NCBI GenBank assembly: GCA_024500155.1
Contig: CM044857.1
Span: forward strand, 50,292,001-50,356,000
DNA length: 64,000 nt
DNA from: Chenopodium formosanum
Lineage: Eukaryota; Streptophyta; Magnoliopsida; Caryophyllales; Amaranthaceae
Reading direction: 5' to 3'
The notes beneath the pieces were generated by a model. It was given only the letters and a program-made list of their open reading frames with translations, was not told the DNA's origin and did no database searches. Shown piece by piece: positions 11,746 through 24,515 of this stretch (within the stretch, counting starts at the first letter, position 1; each line of letters starts with the position of its first letter). The position numbers were made by a program, and so were the translations under genes.

Positions 11746-14700
11746 AATATAGTCAATTGAAATAATCGAGCTTGTTTGATTGAAATTTTACACTATTGCT
11801 AAGAAACAATCAAATTAGATTTATTTTTAATTTTAAGATATATATGACTAGGAATTAGGATATTTTGTATATTAACAGCTATTAGCCGACCCCATTTTTT
11901 GAATTAAAATTTCAATTTTTATTGTATTTGTACGTGTATTCACGATTATAAATTAAAACCTTGATAAAATAAAAATAAAAAAAATCCTTAAACGTTAAAG
12001 ATGAACACAGGATTTGATGTGTTGTGTATGTAGGAGTAAAACTATAGTAGGAATATAAAAGGAAGTTAAGCATGCATGCTTAAAACTGTACGTAGGTCAG
12101 GCTTGGCAGAGGACGTCTGATATGAGAGTGTGAAAATAGGAGGTGCCCGGCTTTTGCTGAGACCGCCGCCGGCCAAAGTTAAGGCACTCTGCCTTCAATT
12201 CTGAATAATGAGATCAACTTTACTACGATCGAGTAGCTAAATAAGCTTGGTCCACCTCTTCTTCATCTGTATTTTTGTGTTGGAGGACCATATTAAGCTT
12301 TTTTACTGCTTTACTGTGCTTTGAGTGGCAGATTAATAGTAACTATTCTAATTTTTGTGTAATGTTGTCGATCTTCTTTTTTAGTGTCATAGATCAGTAC
12401 AATCTTTTCATGCTAGGTAGGTTCAGAATTTTGGCATGGTACGTAACTATAATGGTAATAAGCTAAGAGTAAATTGGTTTAGTGGTAAGACAGATTTAAA
12501 ACGATTTTTGTTCGTATGAACGTAAACTCAATCTTTAAAGGGATATGAATCAAGTGGCATGCTGAAAATTGAAAGTGAATGTTTTTTTATATCTTGATAT
12601 GCTCCAACTAACTGTAATGATACTCCGTATTATTTACTATCTCCTCTAAATGACTCTCATTTAATTCATAAATTTCATTACGGCTTGATTGAGATAATAT
12701 TACACCATACCAGCAAATTTTAACCTAATTAAAATCCTTAGTTAAACTCGATTGATGAATTAGAATCACTGGACGACCAAAGCTAAGTAGCTGACTCGAA
12801 TTCTCACCTAGTTAGCTAATCTCAAACCATGATTATTAATGTGATCCGAGAACTAGATCAATCCAACCAAGATTAAATACATAAGAACTTGGAGACCAAC
12901 TAATTTTGGTAATCGTACATACAAGAATAATACAAGCACATAGAAATCAAAAAAGAAAAAAATAAAAAGATACAATTGAGTCGTCAATTTTTGGTACATA
13001 ATATAGTCACACACAAAAACTGAGTTTGACAAAGCCCCATTGCTTTCAAATTTTTACAGTAAAGAATAATACTTGGTACGTAGTAGAATTATATTGAAGA
13101 AAACACGGTAAGAGAATAATAAAAGGCGTGAGAATTGAATTACATTACATTACATGGTCCCCTACCCTAATTGGAGCGCAGCGTGCCCTTGTGCCAACGG
13201 CAATCTTCCACATTCCCACAGTGGTCACGCACGGCCCCTCTTCATCTAAGGTCCCCTCCCTCCCCCTTTTTTTTTTTTTGTCATCCTCTTGTGTACGTCA
13301 ATGCTTATTTACGTCCATCGATTTGAAATACGGGGGGCATTTGTTTGATTCTTTTCGCCAAATGCCCCTTTCGCTAAAGGGTATGTGTTTACATAAGTGC
13401 ATGTGTCACACATGTCGCAGACTGACTCTATATAGCTGTATAAAGGTATGTAATCAATGATAAATAATGTATGTACCGTGTATAAATGTATTTACATACG
13501 TTATTAGATTCTTCATATCAATATTGCCTTTTATATAATTTAATGTCACATGGAGCGAGGTGACTTCTTGTTCTTGTCATATGGCCTTATTAAATTTCTT
13601 TGTTTCAATGTACTATGTATTTTTGCAACTTTTTAACTTAGCAAAAGAATTTTTACACAACTTTTTTCATGCATTAGTAAATGTTACAAGTACGTTTTAC
13701 TAATTTTGTGTAATTAATATTTGTTGCATTTTGTATAAACGTACTAATACATGGTTATTGAATGATATAATATAACACATCACCATATGGTCTCATGACT
13801 TGCGAGGATTCTCAAAGTACTTTGACCTTTAATTAATTTTTTTTTTTGACACCTACCTTTAATTAAAATTAAAGTTGATAAATTAGATAAATTTAGACAA
13901 AGTTGGATTACAATGCAAGTTTGATAAGTCCTACGAGTAAGTTATTACAAAACATTCTCCTAAATTACAATTACCTTTGGATGGATTTAATATGATAAAA
14001 GAATTTTTTTTTAAATGTGAAAATAGGCCCCAATTTGGAAGTGTGTCTGGTCGTACAAAGTCATGCATCCAACTTGAAGTTTGAAATTTGGCAAGCTAAC
14101 TAACAAATAATTGAGTGATTAATCAACTGTGGTTGTAGGAAAGGGGAACTTGTAGTATGATAATATTTGATTGATAGTGAGTCAAAGTTCCACATTCATC
14201 ATCAGATTTGGTAGAATAATACTATTGTACATAATAATTGATTTGTATTATGTTATTACAAGGGGAAAAGGAGTTTAGAAAAATTCACCCAAATTTTAAT
14301 ACTTAATAATCTTCCCCTATAGATAATTCAATGAAAACAATAACCGTTAGTTCTAATATTATTATTATTCTGATCTCATCTATTTTTATAATGTACAAGT
14401 TCTTTGTTACGGGAATTATATATTCATGTGTAATGTACGGCATATTATCATATACGTATATGCAAGTCTCATTGAAACCATTAAAATTAAAGTAGTTTAT
14501 AATGAATCATGCTAAGAGGTAATTTATGTGTGTATACGCGTAATATCAAGGTGAACTAGTTACAACACGACGTTAAGGTGACATGATGTCAACATAATTA
14601 ACAGTAATATGATTGCAATCAAAACATAAACTTTAATTGAAATAGAAAGTCTCAAAGTCATACTAACATAAGTTTCAATTCAAGGAGCTAGTTGATTTCG

Positions 14701-15308
14701 TAGAGGACCTTCTAGCCTATTCCTTGTATACAAATTCTGTTTATGAAAGGCACCGTCGATCCAATCAAAAAGTGCCAAGTATATATGAATATATCCAGAA
14801 TTACATAGGCCCCTCCACGTATGTGGTTGCACCCCATATCAAACAACATAAGCACTTTATTATGTTGTCATCTATTCATAAGCTAAATTTCATCTAAATT
14901 CATCATTCAATAATTAAATTAAGCATTATATAGTATCTAATAACTTAAACAAATAATTGGTTAGGTTAAAAGTACATTTAATTTGATTTAAAAAAGGGTT
15001 TGGTACGTCAAGATAAACTATAGTATTATATAATTATATTGTATGGGTCCCATTAATACTAGAAATCAAGAACTAGGATTAAAGAAAAGGAAATACTAGA
15101 AATGAGGCTTTGATAGAGGAGAAAGTTCACATCATGCATGTTTGTGGACGATAAAAGTCGTATGTGTGAGGCTTTGTCTCCATTTGTGCCTCTTTTTGGG
15201 GCAAATCTTAATATTTTAATCCTTTATTAACTAAAAATGGATTAAGTGCTAACATCACACTTAAGCACTAGCAAGTTGAACCTTTAGGTTTAGCTAGATT
15301 TTTTTATA

Positions 15309-15565
15309 CTTCCTCCGTTCTTTTTTTATTGCACCATAAGGGGTTTCACGCTTGCCAATGCATTATTTTGGCTATTAATATCTTTAATTATACTTTTGTA
15401 AAAATTATAGAAAATTGATATTTAAAAAATAGATTTCGAGACGAATGTAACTAGATCCCACATGACTATATTTTTCCTAATAGATAAATCACAAAAGATG
15501 ATCAAAGAAAATTAAGTGAATAGTGTAAAAGTCCATATGGTACAATAAAAGAAAAACAGAGGAAG
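15309..15565. mobile_element. Stowaway-type MITE (257 bp)
   Basis: Left end CTTCCTCCGTTCTTTTTTTA and right end ..AAAAACAGAGGAAG are imperfect inverted repeats, continuing inward through TTGCACCAT / ATGGTACAA. TA flanks both sides (15307-15308 and 15566-15567), the expected Tc1/mariner target duplication. There is no coding capacity. Internal sequence (AACTAGATCCCACATGACTA) resembles that of the MITE at 36261-36517, so the two are one family. Confidence 0.8.
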
Positions 15566-18500
15566 TATATTTCTTTTTCAACATGATGATAATGCAAGTT
15601 GGAGTTTTTTCTTATCAAACATAGAATACGTGTATTTTTACCAAACATTCATAAAATCAAACGGGTACTTCAAAATAAGTGTAAGAAAGAAATTGTGAAA
15701 AAAGACTTTGTAACGCTATCCTCATTCTTTTATGCGAAGTACTCGTATATGTCTAGTTGTCCCGTTTGCTTTTTGTAGGTTCTCCATTAATGCAAAAATT
15801 TAATTAATTAGCAATCTTTGGTCACATTCTTTATACCACATGTCTTGCATGCCAATCTTAACTAGCTATAATATATGATCTATTCATCCACATAAATATA
15901 TTTAAATGTATAATAAAAAATAACATCCAACTAAAAACAAAATAGACTCATATCACTCTTTGTATTCTCTTCAATATTCAACATTATCATATTCTAAAGT
16001 ATTAATTCGAACAAAAATTTGAACACTTTACTAAAAAAAAATTCACTCAAAGTAACATCCTGGGGTAACAACCGAGTCACACACTAGTTATATTACAAAC
16101 ATATGCTACTAATAGGCACACATATATCAATATATATATAATAAATACATTCACCACTTTTGTACAAAAGTTAGTTATAAGAGTTATTATTTGTCATAAT
16201 CAAAATCGAATTGATCCACCATATTAAAAATGATAAGTCCTTTTGTTTTCTTTGACATGGTATATGATGTTACTTGATGTACCATTGATGCGCTCAAATA
16301 TGTACTGTGATGATATTAATTAATGATACTTGTATAATTGCATTGGTTGATTAAATTTGTTAAACAAATTGTTATAAAATATGGATCTTTATTATACACT
16401 GTTAGTATATCACTTTCATATTCGTAATTTCGTAAAGTTATTTGATTTTCATAGATTGTAATAGCATGTATACTTAAACATCTCACAAAATAACAAAGAG
16501 ATTACTATTCATCACGTACTACTAATTATTATATTTCGTATTATTTATAGTTTGAATGCATGATTAATTAACATAATGTTGAACATTTTCTTGATTTGTC
16601 GATTACTTCTTACAAGCAAATTCATTGCTTCTCTACTGTCAGTCAACCACCGACCAAGAATGTTCAAATCATCTTCGCTTTCGCATACTCACTTGTATAA
16701 TCAAACTTTTCTTCCATTGGCTGGTATTTAATGGCTATGCCACCTTTTTTTTCAAGTTTAATCCTTTTGCATACATAAAATGTTAGCTTGATGAATTTTA
16801 ATTTGAGTAAAGTTTTATGGAGTACATATCTATTACAATACTAGTATTAAATTTTCGGAATTTTTAACATTTTCATGCTTTTTTTTAATGTTAAATAATA
16901 TTATTTGTATGCATATATATGAATTAAAGGGGCAATCTCGTTCTAAAACTTGTTCATAACCTTAAGTGTAAAACAGATGTAGAAGGGAACTTAAAGTACT
17001 CCGTACATAGTAGTTAGAACCGACTCAACATCTTAACATGCTTCTTTGTAATGAAAGTGTGGGAGAATAAAAATGGTTGAAAACATGAGGATGATATGCC
17101 CAATATGCTGGATGACTAGAACAAAGAATCAAATAAAAAAAATTCTAAGGAATCTACGACATACATGATACATCCTTAAATAATTGTACAAATCGATTAT
17201 CCCAAACAAACAAACATCCATTTTCCTTGAAATAGAATCAATCTTGAAAAGGGAGCCATCACTATCAGCCATACTGAGAGAGTGATGATAAATAGATGGA
17301 TAAATACATTTTCAATTACTATGACTTGTCTTAAAGCTTCGAAGTTGAAACTCGAAAGTAAGAAAAAAAATTCATCCTCCACTTCTTTCCTCTTTTTTAG
17401 TAGTTTTTTCATGTTATTCTACCACTTACTTTTGATGCCCTTTATTACTTAAATTCTCTCTTTAAAAGGTTTTGTATTTTTAATTACCTCCAATTATTTT
17501 GCTCTTTGGAAAGGGACATGAGGTTGATAATTTGATATATGATTTATTTCCACTAATATAATTAGATAGATGTACACGCAAGATATTTAGGGTGTAATGA
17601 TAATTCCGATTGATATTTTGATTTTTTAGTGTACTTTTCTAGATTCCCTGGGGAATACATGCACTTAAGAGTAGGGTTTCCAAATTTATAGCCAAAAGAA
17701 AAAAAAAATGAAATTGTACTCATACGAATTATCTAAGGCCGATATAATATATTATTTGATATTGAGGTAGCTAGCAAAAAAAAAGTGAGGTATAGATCAA
17801 AAGGAGAGTGGCTTCAATTGGTCTGGCTCCAACTAATACATGTTATAAATTTTAAGAGAGTTTTCTTTTTCTTGTGGAATTATTGTGATATTCATAACAA
17901 AACAAAAAAATGATGGAAAATTGTGTGTTCGCTTGATTCTAATGGAGCTTGTACGGAGTGCTTGTCATAAAAATTTCAAAAATCATACCCTACATTTTCG
18001 TGCAAATCAATAGTCATACATTTTGTAAGTTGGATTACGAACTATTAGTTTTTAGCCTTTTTATCTTAAAATTCAATTCATAACAATAGTACTTATAGCT
18101 TTACACTATTTAGTTTTTTGTCATGTTGTTCTTGTTGCTTTTTAATTTTCTTTTATGGGACATTGTAAAAAAACAAATACATTACTTTTAAGTAATGATA
18201 AGTCATTTTATGAATAGAATGACTCTTTAAATAGTACTCCGTACTGTATACGACTAATACGAGTAGTTAGGTATCAACAATAATCACATAATATAAATAA
18301 AGAGAAAAATACATTGTAGATTACAAATAATTCCTATCACACAAATCATCGCTATATACATGAATTATTTGCTGTCAATTCTGACTTGGAAGGTTGGTTT
18401 CCAAAAATTTTGATGGATTGAAGGCAATTTTGGCATTTCTGGACTAGCTTTATAATTTAAGTAGCTAGAATGTAAAGTATAATAAATAGACCAAAATAAA

Positions 18501-19059
18501 ATAACCTTTTCTCATTCATGCTAACGTATACAAGAAGGAAATTGCTTTATTGGTTCGAATGAATGAATTCATTGTTTTTCTTGAGTATTAATCTTCATCA
18601 CGCGTGACAATTTGTTTGTCCCACTACCTTGACATGATCTATCCTCTTATCCATATATAAGAAGAATGATATTATCGGGTGATCGTTTAGTTGATATAAA
18701 AGTGTATGGAACGAAATTACATTAAAGTATTTTACGTTATAGCAAATATAACTAAGAAATTATGTGTTGGTAATCATTTTAATTTATGTCAACTCAACCA
18801 AAAAAAAGCCTTAATTATCAAATTTCTAAAGTTGAAATGGTTTCAAGAATTAAAAAACATTATATGATAGGGTTGGATAGGTTGCTTGGGAACCTAGCTC
18901 TACCACTACTTAATGTCATCAAATCTTAATTAGTTAGATAGGTAATAAGATATCGATTAGTGTATTACAAGGCTATGATAGTTGTTTGATTACAGGTACA
19001 CCATGCATGTTTAATTAAGGTCGTTCAGGTTGGCATCGGGCCATCAACGTTGTCTATAG

Positions 19060-19115
19060 AAGCGGTTATGTTATATTAATTAAGGATAATTATATTATTA
19101 AGCGGTTATGTTATA
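19060..19115 (+). repeat. 16-bp direct repeat
   Basis: AAGCGGTTATGTTATA occurs at 19060-19075 and again at 19100-19115, with 24 AT-rich bases between. It is probably a local duplication; no element was recognised around it. Confidence 0.7.
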
Positions 19116-21472
19116 AACATCTTGTAATAAGATCATTTTCGTTTTCATATGAATGACCTAGTTGATAATCCAACCCGGTCTACATACGTATGTTTACCCC
19201 TAACCTTGTAATCAAACTTATATATAAAATACATTGGGATCACGCATTTAGGATCTAATTTGCTTCACCAACCCCTACAAAATGTAAAACTCGTATTATA
19301 AAACAGTTTGGAACTCAAACGTGATCATAATTCATTGTCAAAATCAAAATCAGATAATAATTTTACTTTTTCCATATGCTTATCAATCAATGCCATTATT
19401 TTGTAATTATAATTTGCTTGGACGTTGAGATACATTACATATATAGTCATAATAGTAGAAAATATCGATATTATTAGTAGGCCAAAAATATTTCATGTGG
19501 TACCTTCAATATGCAAATGCACCAGTACTTTATAATAAGGTGGACGCAAAATAATAAAGAAGGATTTTTATTTGAGTTTCAATCATCAAGGGAATTTCTA
19601 TAAGGTGGGCTCCCAAATTTATGCTCCTTCACCTATGATAATTGACTTTACAATTGTTTCTCGCGTAGTTTTTCCGGATTCTTTCATCAACATTTTCTGT
19701 CTAATTACTTTTAATTTTTCTATAGACGTGATTAATTGGTTTTTTAGGTTCATAAATAGCCATGGGCTCAAATGATTAGACGAGATTTGATTACAGACAT
19801 TATATTGGTGATCTTACATGCAAAATTACGGGACATTTTGTTTGATAAAATGTAAAATATTTAATGAAATATAATGATAACTATGTGTTACTTCTTCATA
19901 GATAAAGAAAAACAAGTGTAGTCAAAGTAAATTGCAAAATAATTTGTATAAAATTATTCAAATTTTTTTGGTTAGTGATGAACTTATGTACGTATATTAT
20001 GTTTTTTCTCTTTATATTCGCTTTAAGATAATTTGACACAAGATGCTTACCTAGCTTTAATAGATGGGTTCAATTATTATATGTAAATACTTTCTCTTCT
20101 ATTTTTGTTCATTTATTAATTATGTGCTTAGATTACCATTTATAATCTTAAAATAATAATGTAAATCAGCCTTTAATTAATCAGTACAGTATGACAAATT
20201 TCATTTCTAGAGAGAAGCGGGTAACAATAATACAGAAAAAGCGAAAGATCGGATTAAATGAAGGAATACGATAGATTTGGCATTTACTCAAAGGGATAAA
20301 TTAACATGACAGCTTTAGATTTTTATAGGAAGGAGTATATATATGAGGTTTATAATTGATGAAAATGAAGCTTTAAATTTGTTCGAATGGGTGGGCATTA
20401 ATATCCATAAACCCAATTGCCCACCTTATGTTCCTTACTTTGCCACCTTGTTTTCTCTTAGGTTGCTTTCCAAAATTTGGACCACTTTACCACTTCTAAA
20501 TTTAAACCCTTTTTATTCATGGACCACTTTACCACTTTCTCTCTCCTCTTTTACAAGAACCTGAAATCTCAACAGTTTCAATAAGAGCTTCCTGCTCACA
20601 CACACACATAGACAGTCCAGCTCATAAATCATTGATACCCCATGAGATCATTATGGCCAATACCAAACCAATCCTACCTTTTATTATTCCTCTTTATCTA
20701 ATTTAATGTTGCACATTTTTATCATTATTATAATATGGTGTAGCGAGCCAGAGTGAATTCGTGCTAATATGTTAGTTCGGGTTTATTATAGAAGAAAAAT
20801 CAATAATGGAGATAACGTGTAATACTGATCGAGTTAAGTCTGTCCGGATAGGTTGTCAAGTCTACTAAAGATATGAACGGTGTGATTAATTCAAGACTTG
20901 GGCTTATCACTAAAGTGGGTCATCGTTGGATAAGTGTTGTACACTCGTTTCATCTAACAAGCAATAGAATTTTAGGGTGGGAAAAAAAACAGAAATTTTA
21001 AATGCATAGGTATATATCAATGTCAAATTCAATCCTTAATACTTGGAAGAATATGGTCTAAGTTATGACTATTAAAGTGAAAGGATAGAACCTTAACCCC
21101 ACATAAGAAAATCCTTGTATTGTAGGTTAATTGACAAGATAAGCTAAGTTGAAAACATGATGAAAGATAAAATAAAAGAAAAAGGAGAAAGAGATAATGA
21201 GCTTTATATGAAATTAGCTAACATGATAATATGTTTCATTTTGCCATTTTATGTGATGTCACACTCTTTTTGTTAATGGACTATGAATTAAAGAGTAGGT
21301 AAAACATAAAAATTAAAGTTAAAAACCATAGTCTATAAATTTATATTCCTATTTTATTTTCTTAACTTCCTGTTGGTTGATGTTGATGACTCTTTGTATG
21401 GCATGGGAGAATATTTGATATTTCATTGTTTATTGATTTGATGTAACAAAAATTCAAATCGGGCCTTACCAT

Positions 21473-21538
21473 TGGGCAAATTACAACTACTTGTTGTCCT
21501 ATTAGCCCAATAAGGGACCCAATACATGAATTTGGGCT
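21473..21538. promoter_or_regulatory. Cluster of TGGGC/GCCCA (site II-like) motifs
   Basis: TGGGCA at 21473, AGCCCA at 21504 and TGGGCT at 21533 lie within 66 bases. Site II elements (TGGGCY) mark proximal promoters of many plant housekeeping genes. No gene was recognised close by; the TRS120 3' end is 1.1 kb away. Confidence 0.25.
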
Positions 21539-21679
21539 TTTTCTTTTTTTTTTTTTTTTTTTTTGATTATTTAAGACTTTATGTTGGATGCTTTCAAAAA
21601 GGAAAAAAAAAATTATTTTGAATTTATTTAAACTATATAATAATCAACAGGCCATTGAGTCAATAATCCAACAGTTGGG

Positions 21680-21735
21680 ACTTAGGATAATTGCCTTCAA
21701 GCAATAGACCCGGGTTCGACTCCCAGCTGACGTAT
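21680..21735 (+). mobile_element. tRNA-derived fragment with perfect B box
   Basis: GGTTCGACTCC at 21713-21723 is an exact match to the polymerase III B-box consensus GGTTCGANNCC. Upstream sequence does not fold as an obvious tRNA cloverleaf, and there is no clear A box at the right distance. A SINE or tRNA relic is the likeliest reading. Confidence 0.35.
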
Positions 21736-21965
21736 TTTAATATTTGTTGTCTTTTTAATTTTTGGATTCATCATGAAGCTTTAACTAACTGAGAATGACA
21801 TTAGAGAAGCTTTCATACGATTTTTTGCATTTTCTCTAAGTTTAAATGGTCACTTAATATTAAAGAGATAAGACATTCTAATAAGTGTTTAATACGGAGT
21901 ATATAAGTTATGGGTATTATTATCCTTTAGTCCTTTACGACATTCTAATAAATTTAATATTAGTA

Positions 21966-22030
21966 CTCCCTTTATCTCTTTATGTTTGCACCATATGACT
22001 CATGATGCAAATAAAGGGGGACAAAGGAAA
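21966..22030. mobile_element. 65-bp Stowaway-like miniature
   Basis: CTCCCTTTATCTCTTTATGT at the left and ..ATAAAGGGGGACAAAGGAAA at the right form imperfect inverted repeats around GCACCATATG..ATGCA. TA lies on both sides (21964-21965, 22031-22032). It looks like two Stowaway termini with almost no interior, i.e. an internal deletion derivative. Confidence 0.55.
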
Positions 22031-22388
22031 TATACTACATATGTTAAGTTTTTGTGACAACTGTGTTTTTCTTTTAGTATTGTTATTTTTGTGTGCACAA
22101 ATTATAAACACTACATTTTCTTTAAAAAAAAATATGGCTCAAACTATAAAATTGAGCACCTGTTTTGAATAGTCGGAAAATCATGCACATATTGCATGAT
22201 TAATTGTGTATCATGATTAATTATCATCTTCAAGTAACAAGTACCTGAATTTTGATTATTATTTCAAATATTGTTGCAGTCTAACAATGAAACATTTCAA
22301 TTAAAAAAATGCTCGATCAATTTTTCCAAAAATTTGGAAGATGAGATGATTATCAGACTTGCCCAGAGAATTCTAAAAGGAACTACCC

Positions 22389-22415
22389 AAAAAAAAAAAA
22401 AAAAAAAAAAAAAAA
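22389..22415. repeat. Poly-A tract, 27 bases
   Basis: A run 254 bases beyond the TRS120 stop codon, reading as poly-T on that gene's sense strand. Confidence 0.9.
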
Positions 22416-22668
22416 CCCAGAATTCGAATCATAATGATACATGTATACAACCTAACAGGCTTTCACACCTAGCTGTATGCCCATATGCTGATCACCAAAA
22501 GTTCCAACTCAACAACCCCTAGAGCAGCAAAATTATGCAACAACGGGTACAAACTCAAATGATGTCTGCAACAGGACCCAAGAGCCGGATTTGTATTCAA
22601 GCCCAATGTATAAAGTAACCTGCTAATCTCTGCCTAATTACTGGCAATCAATTTCAGCAAACCACCAA

Positions 22669-24484
22669 TCACGCCGCCCCACAAACATTGATGTGAACAG
22701 GAGGTCCTCGACAGAAAATTGGTTCGGTGGGTGAATCACTACTTGCACGTGCCCTAAGGATCTCGTTAGCATCATTGATCACTGAGGCAGCAACTAAGGT
22801 GTATTCACCAGGTACGAGGAAATACAATGAGAATTGGTGCTTAATTTCCTGAAGCGGAGGTACTTCCAAAGTAATTCCAGAGAGAACACCTAAACAAAAG
22901 CAGCAATACGATAAGAATCAGTAATCGGCCTAACAGGCTAACAGGCACAAACTCACCCCTTGTGTTTAGCATTTCATTTAGTACGAAATGCATGTTAACA
23001 AACTTACACTAGACCATATACAAGGAGCTTCTATCTTTAAGTAGACAATTAACAGTGGTCATTTTTCAGCAAACACATCTGGTTCAATGTAAAGTTGAAA
23101 TACTAGCATAATTAATTTCCGTAACAGTTAATGACAAATTCACCAAATAAGATTGTACTAGTACTTCTTTGCTCTCCAAAATCATCACCATAAAAAGAAA
23201 AATATACGAGAAGAAATGCTCCAAAGTTCTACTTACCAGCCCACAATACAGTAGCGTTGGGACCCTCAAGACAGTTCTCTCCAGCTACGTCTCTGCATGT
23301 AATGCTGAGATTCATCTTGATCAATTCCTTGGTATTATTACGAACCAGAACGTCCATAGGAGTCATGTCATGTGCTAACACTGAGCTCTCTGTTGCAGAA
23401 CTCTGTAGATCATCTCCTAAACCACCCCGAGCAAGCCGAAAGGCAAAAGTCAAGGGATCAGGGAGCAGCACATCCATAACAGATGATTGAAGGGCCGCTC
23501 GCATTGCATCCTTGATATTCAGTTCTCCAGTGTTGTTCCTTCCAGATTCCCATCGGACTTTAATCCTTGATATCAAGTTCTTTATACAAGCATTTAGCTC
23601 GGCTTTAGCACTCTTCTCTGAATAGCTTGAATTTCTACCACTAGAAGTTCTATCAACCAAACGCTCCTTTATAAAAAAGGAAGCATCAAGAACTGGTAAC
23701 TTAAAATGTTCCAGTGGTATCAGCACTCTAGCAGAGGAATCCCTATCAATGGTGGTTTTTGGATAGCCAAACTCAGCAGGTTCTTGGTCAGTAGAACTAT
23801 CCTCGTTACTAGAATTTTCGAGCAGAACAGAAACGCTAATATCAAATACAACATCAGTAGGATTAGACAGCTCAAGTTCAAGGAAACGCAGTCCCCAAGT
23901 ACCCCTATATGGATCCTTTTTCACCAATCTTTCAATTCTGTTAGAGCCTGAAGATAGCTCAGTATCATTTTCTGCTATAGATGGTTTAGGAAGGTTTTTG
24001 CCAACATGAGCAGGAATCTCCATTGACAACATACGAGCCTTCACAAAACATAATCCCTGTGAAACACAGACATTCAATGGCACAACTAAGCGTCTTCCAG
24101 GAGGTACAACGGCATTGTCTGCTGCAGACTCCATGTCACATCCCGAGGGCCCTGGCAAAGAGATCCATTTGTAAAATAGAATAATAAATCTATTAGATCT
24201 TTTCAACATTAACACGAAAGGAAGAAAGAAGGGGAGTGGGAGGGGGGGGGGGGGGGTCAATAAGAGCTTGTGGCTGGTGTTCCGATTTTTTTTCAAATAT
24301 TTGGAAAAAACTAAGATGGATAATTTAAAGGAGATTCATGACGAGGCATGTGAATGTGCAGCAATTAAGTCATAACCATACAATGCAGACATGAGCAGAA
24401 CCATGAACACCAAGGCAACCACTCAAGTACCACACAGAAATAGTAAAGCAATAGGAAGCATGCAGAGCAGAATTTTGTCTCCAC

Positions 24485-24515
<31 letters not shown>

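Larger units (their letters stand above)
7304..22668. other. 15.4-kb gene-free intergenic region
   Basis: No exon series or conserved protein was recognised on either strand. The stretch holds a GC-richer block (9880-10160), a SINE-like element (10806-11038), a 42-base T run, a Stowaway MITE (15309-15565), a 16-bp direct repeat (19060 and 19100), a GGTTCGACTCC B-box fragment (21713), a 65-bp Stowaway miniature (21966-22030), and eight exact copies of the TACTCCGTA/TACGGAGTA motif. A weaker A-box-like TGGTTTAGTGG occurs near 12477. Arabidopsis has a MYB gene at the corresponding position; no R2R3 repeat is visible here. Confidence 0.6.

Noticed and set aside
13128..13460. 110-codon open frame on the plus strand
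   Set aside because: Composition follows the surrounding C-rich DNA; no family resemblance and no supporting splice partners.
21680..21735. Complete tRNA gene
   Set aside because: The B box is perfect, but acceptor and D-arm halves do not pair and no A box lies at the required distance.
23229..24296. Extension of TRS120 exon 9 upstream of 24151
   Set aside because: The open frame continues into intron 8, including the poly-G tract, but the family sequence begins at GPSGCD after a good AG acceptor.
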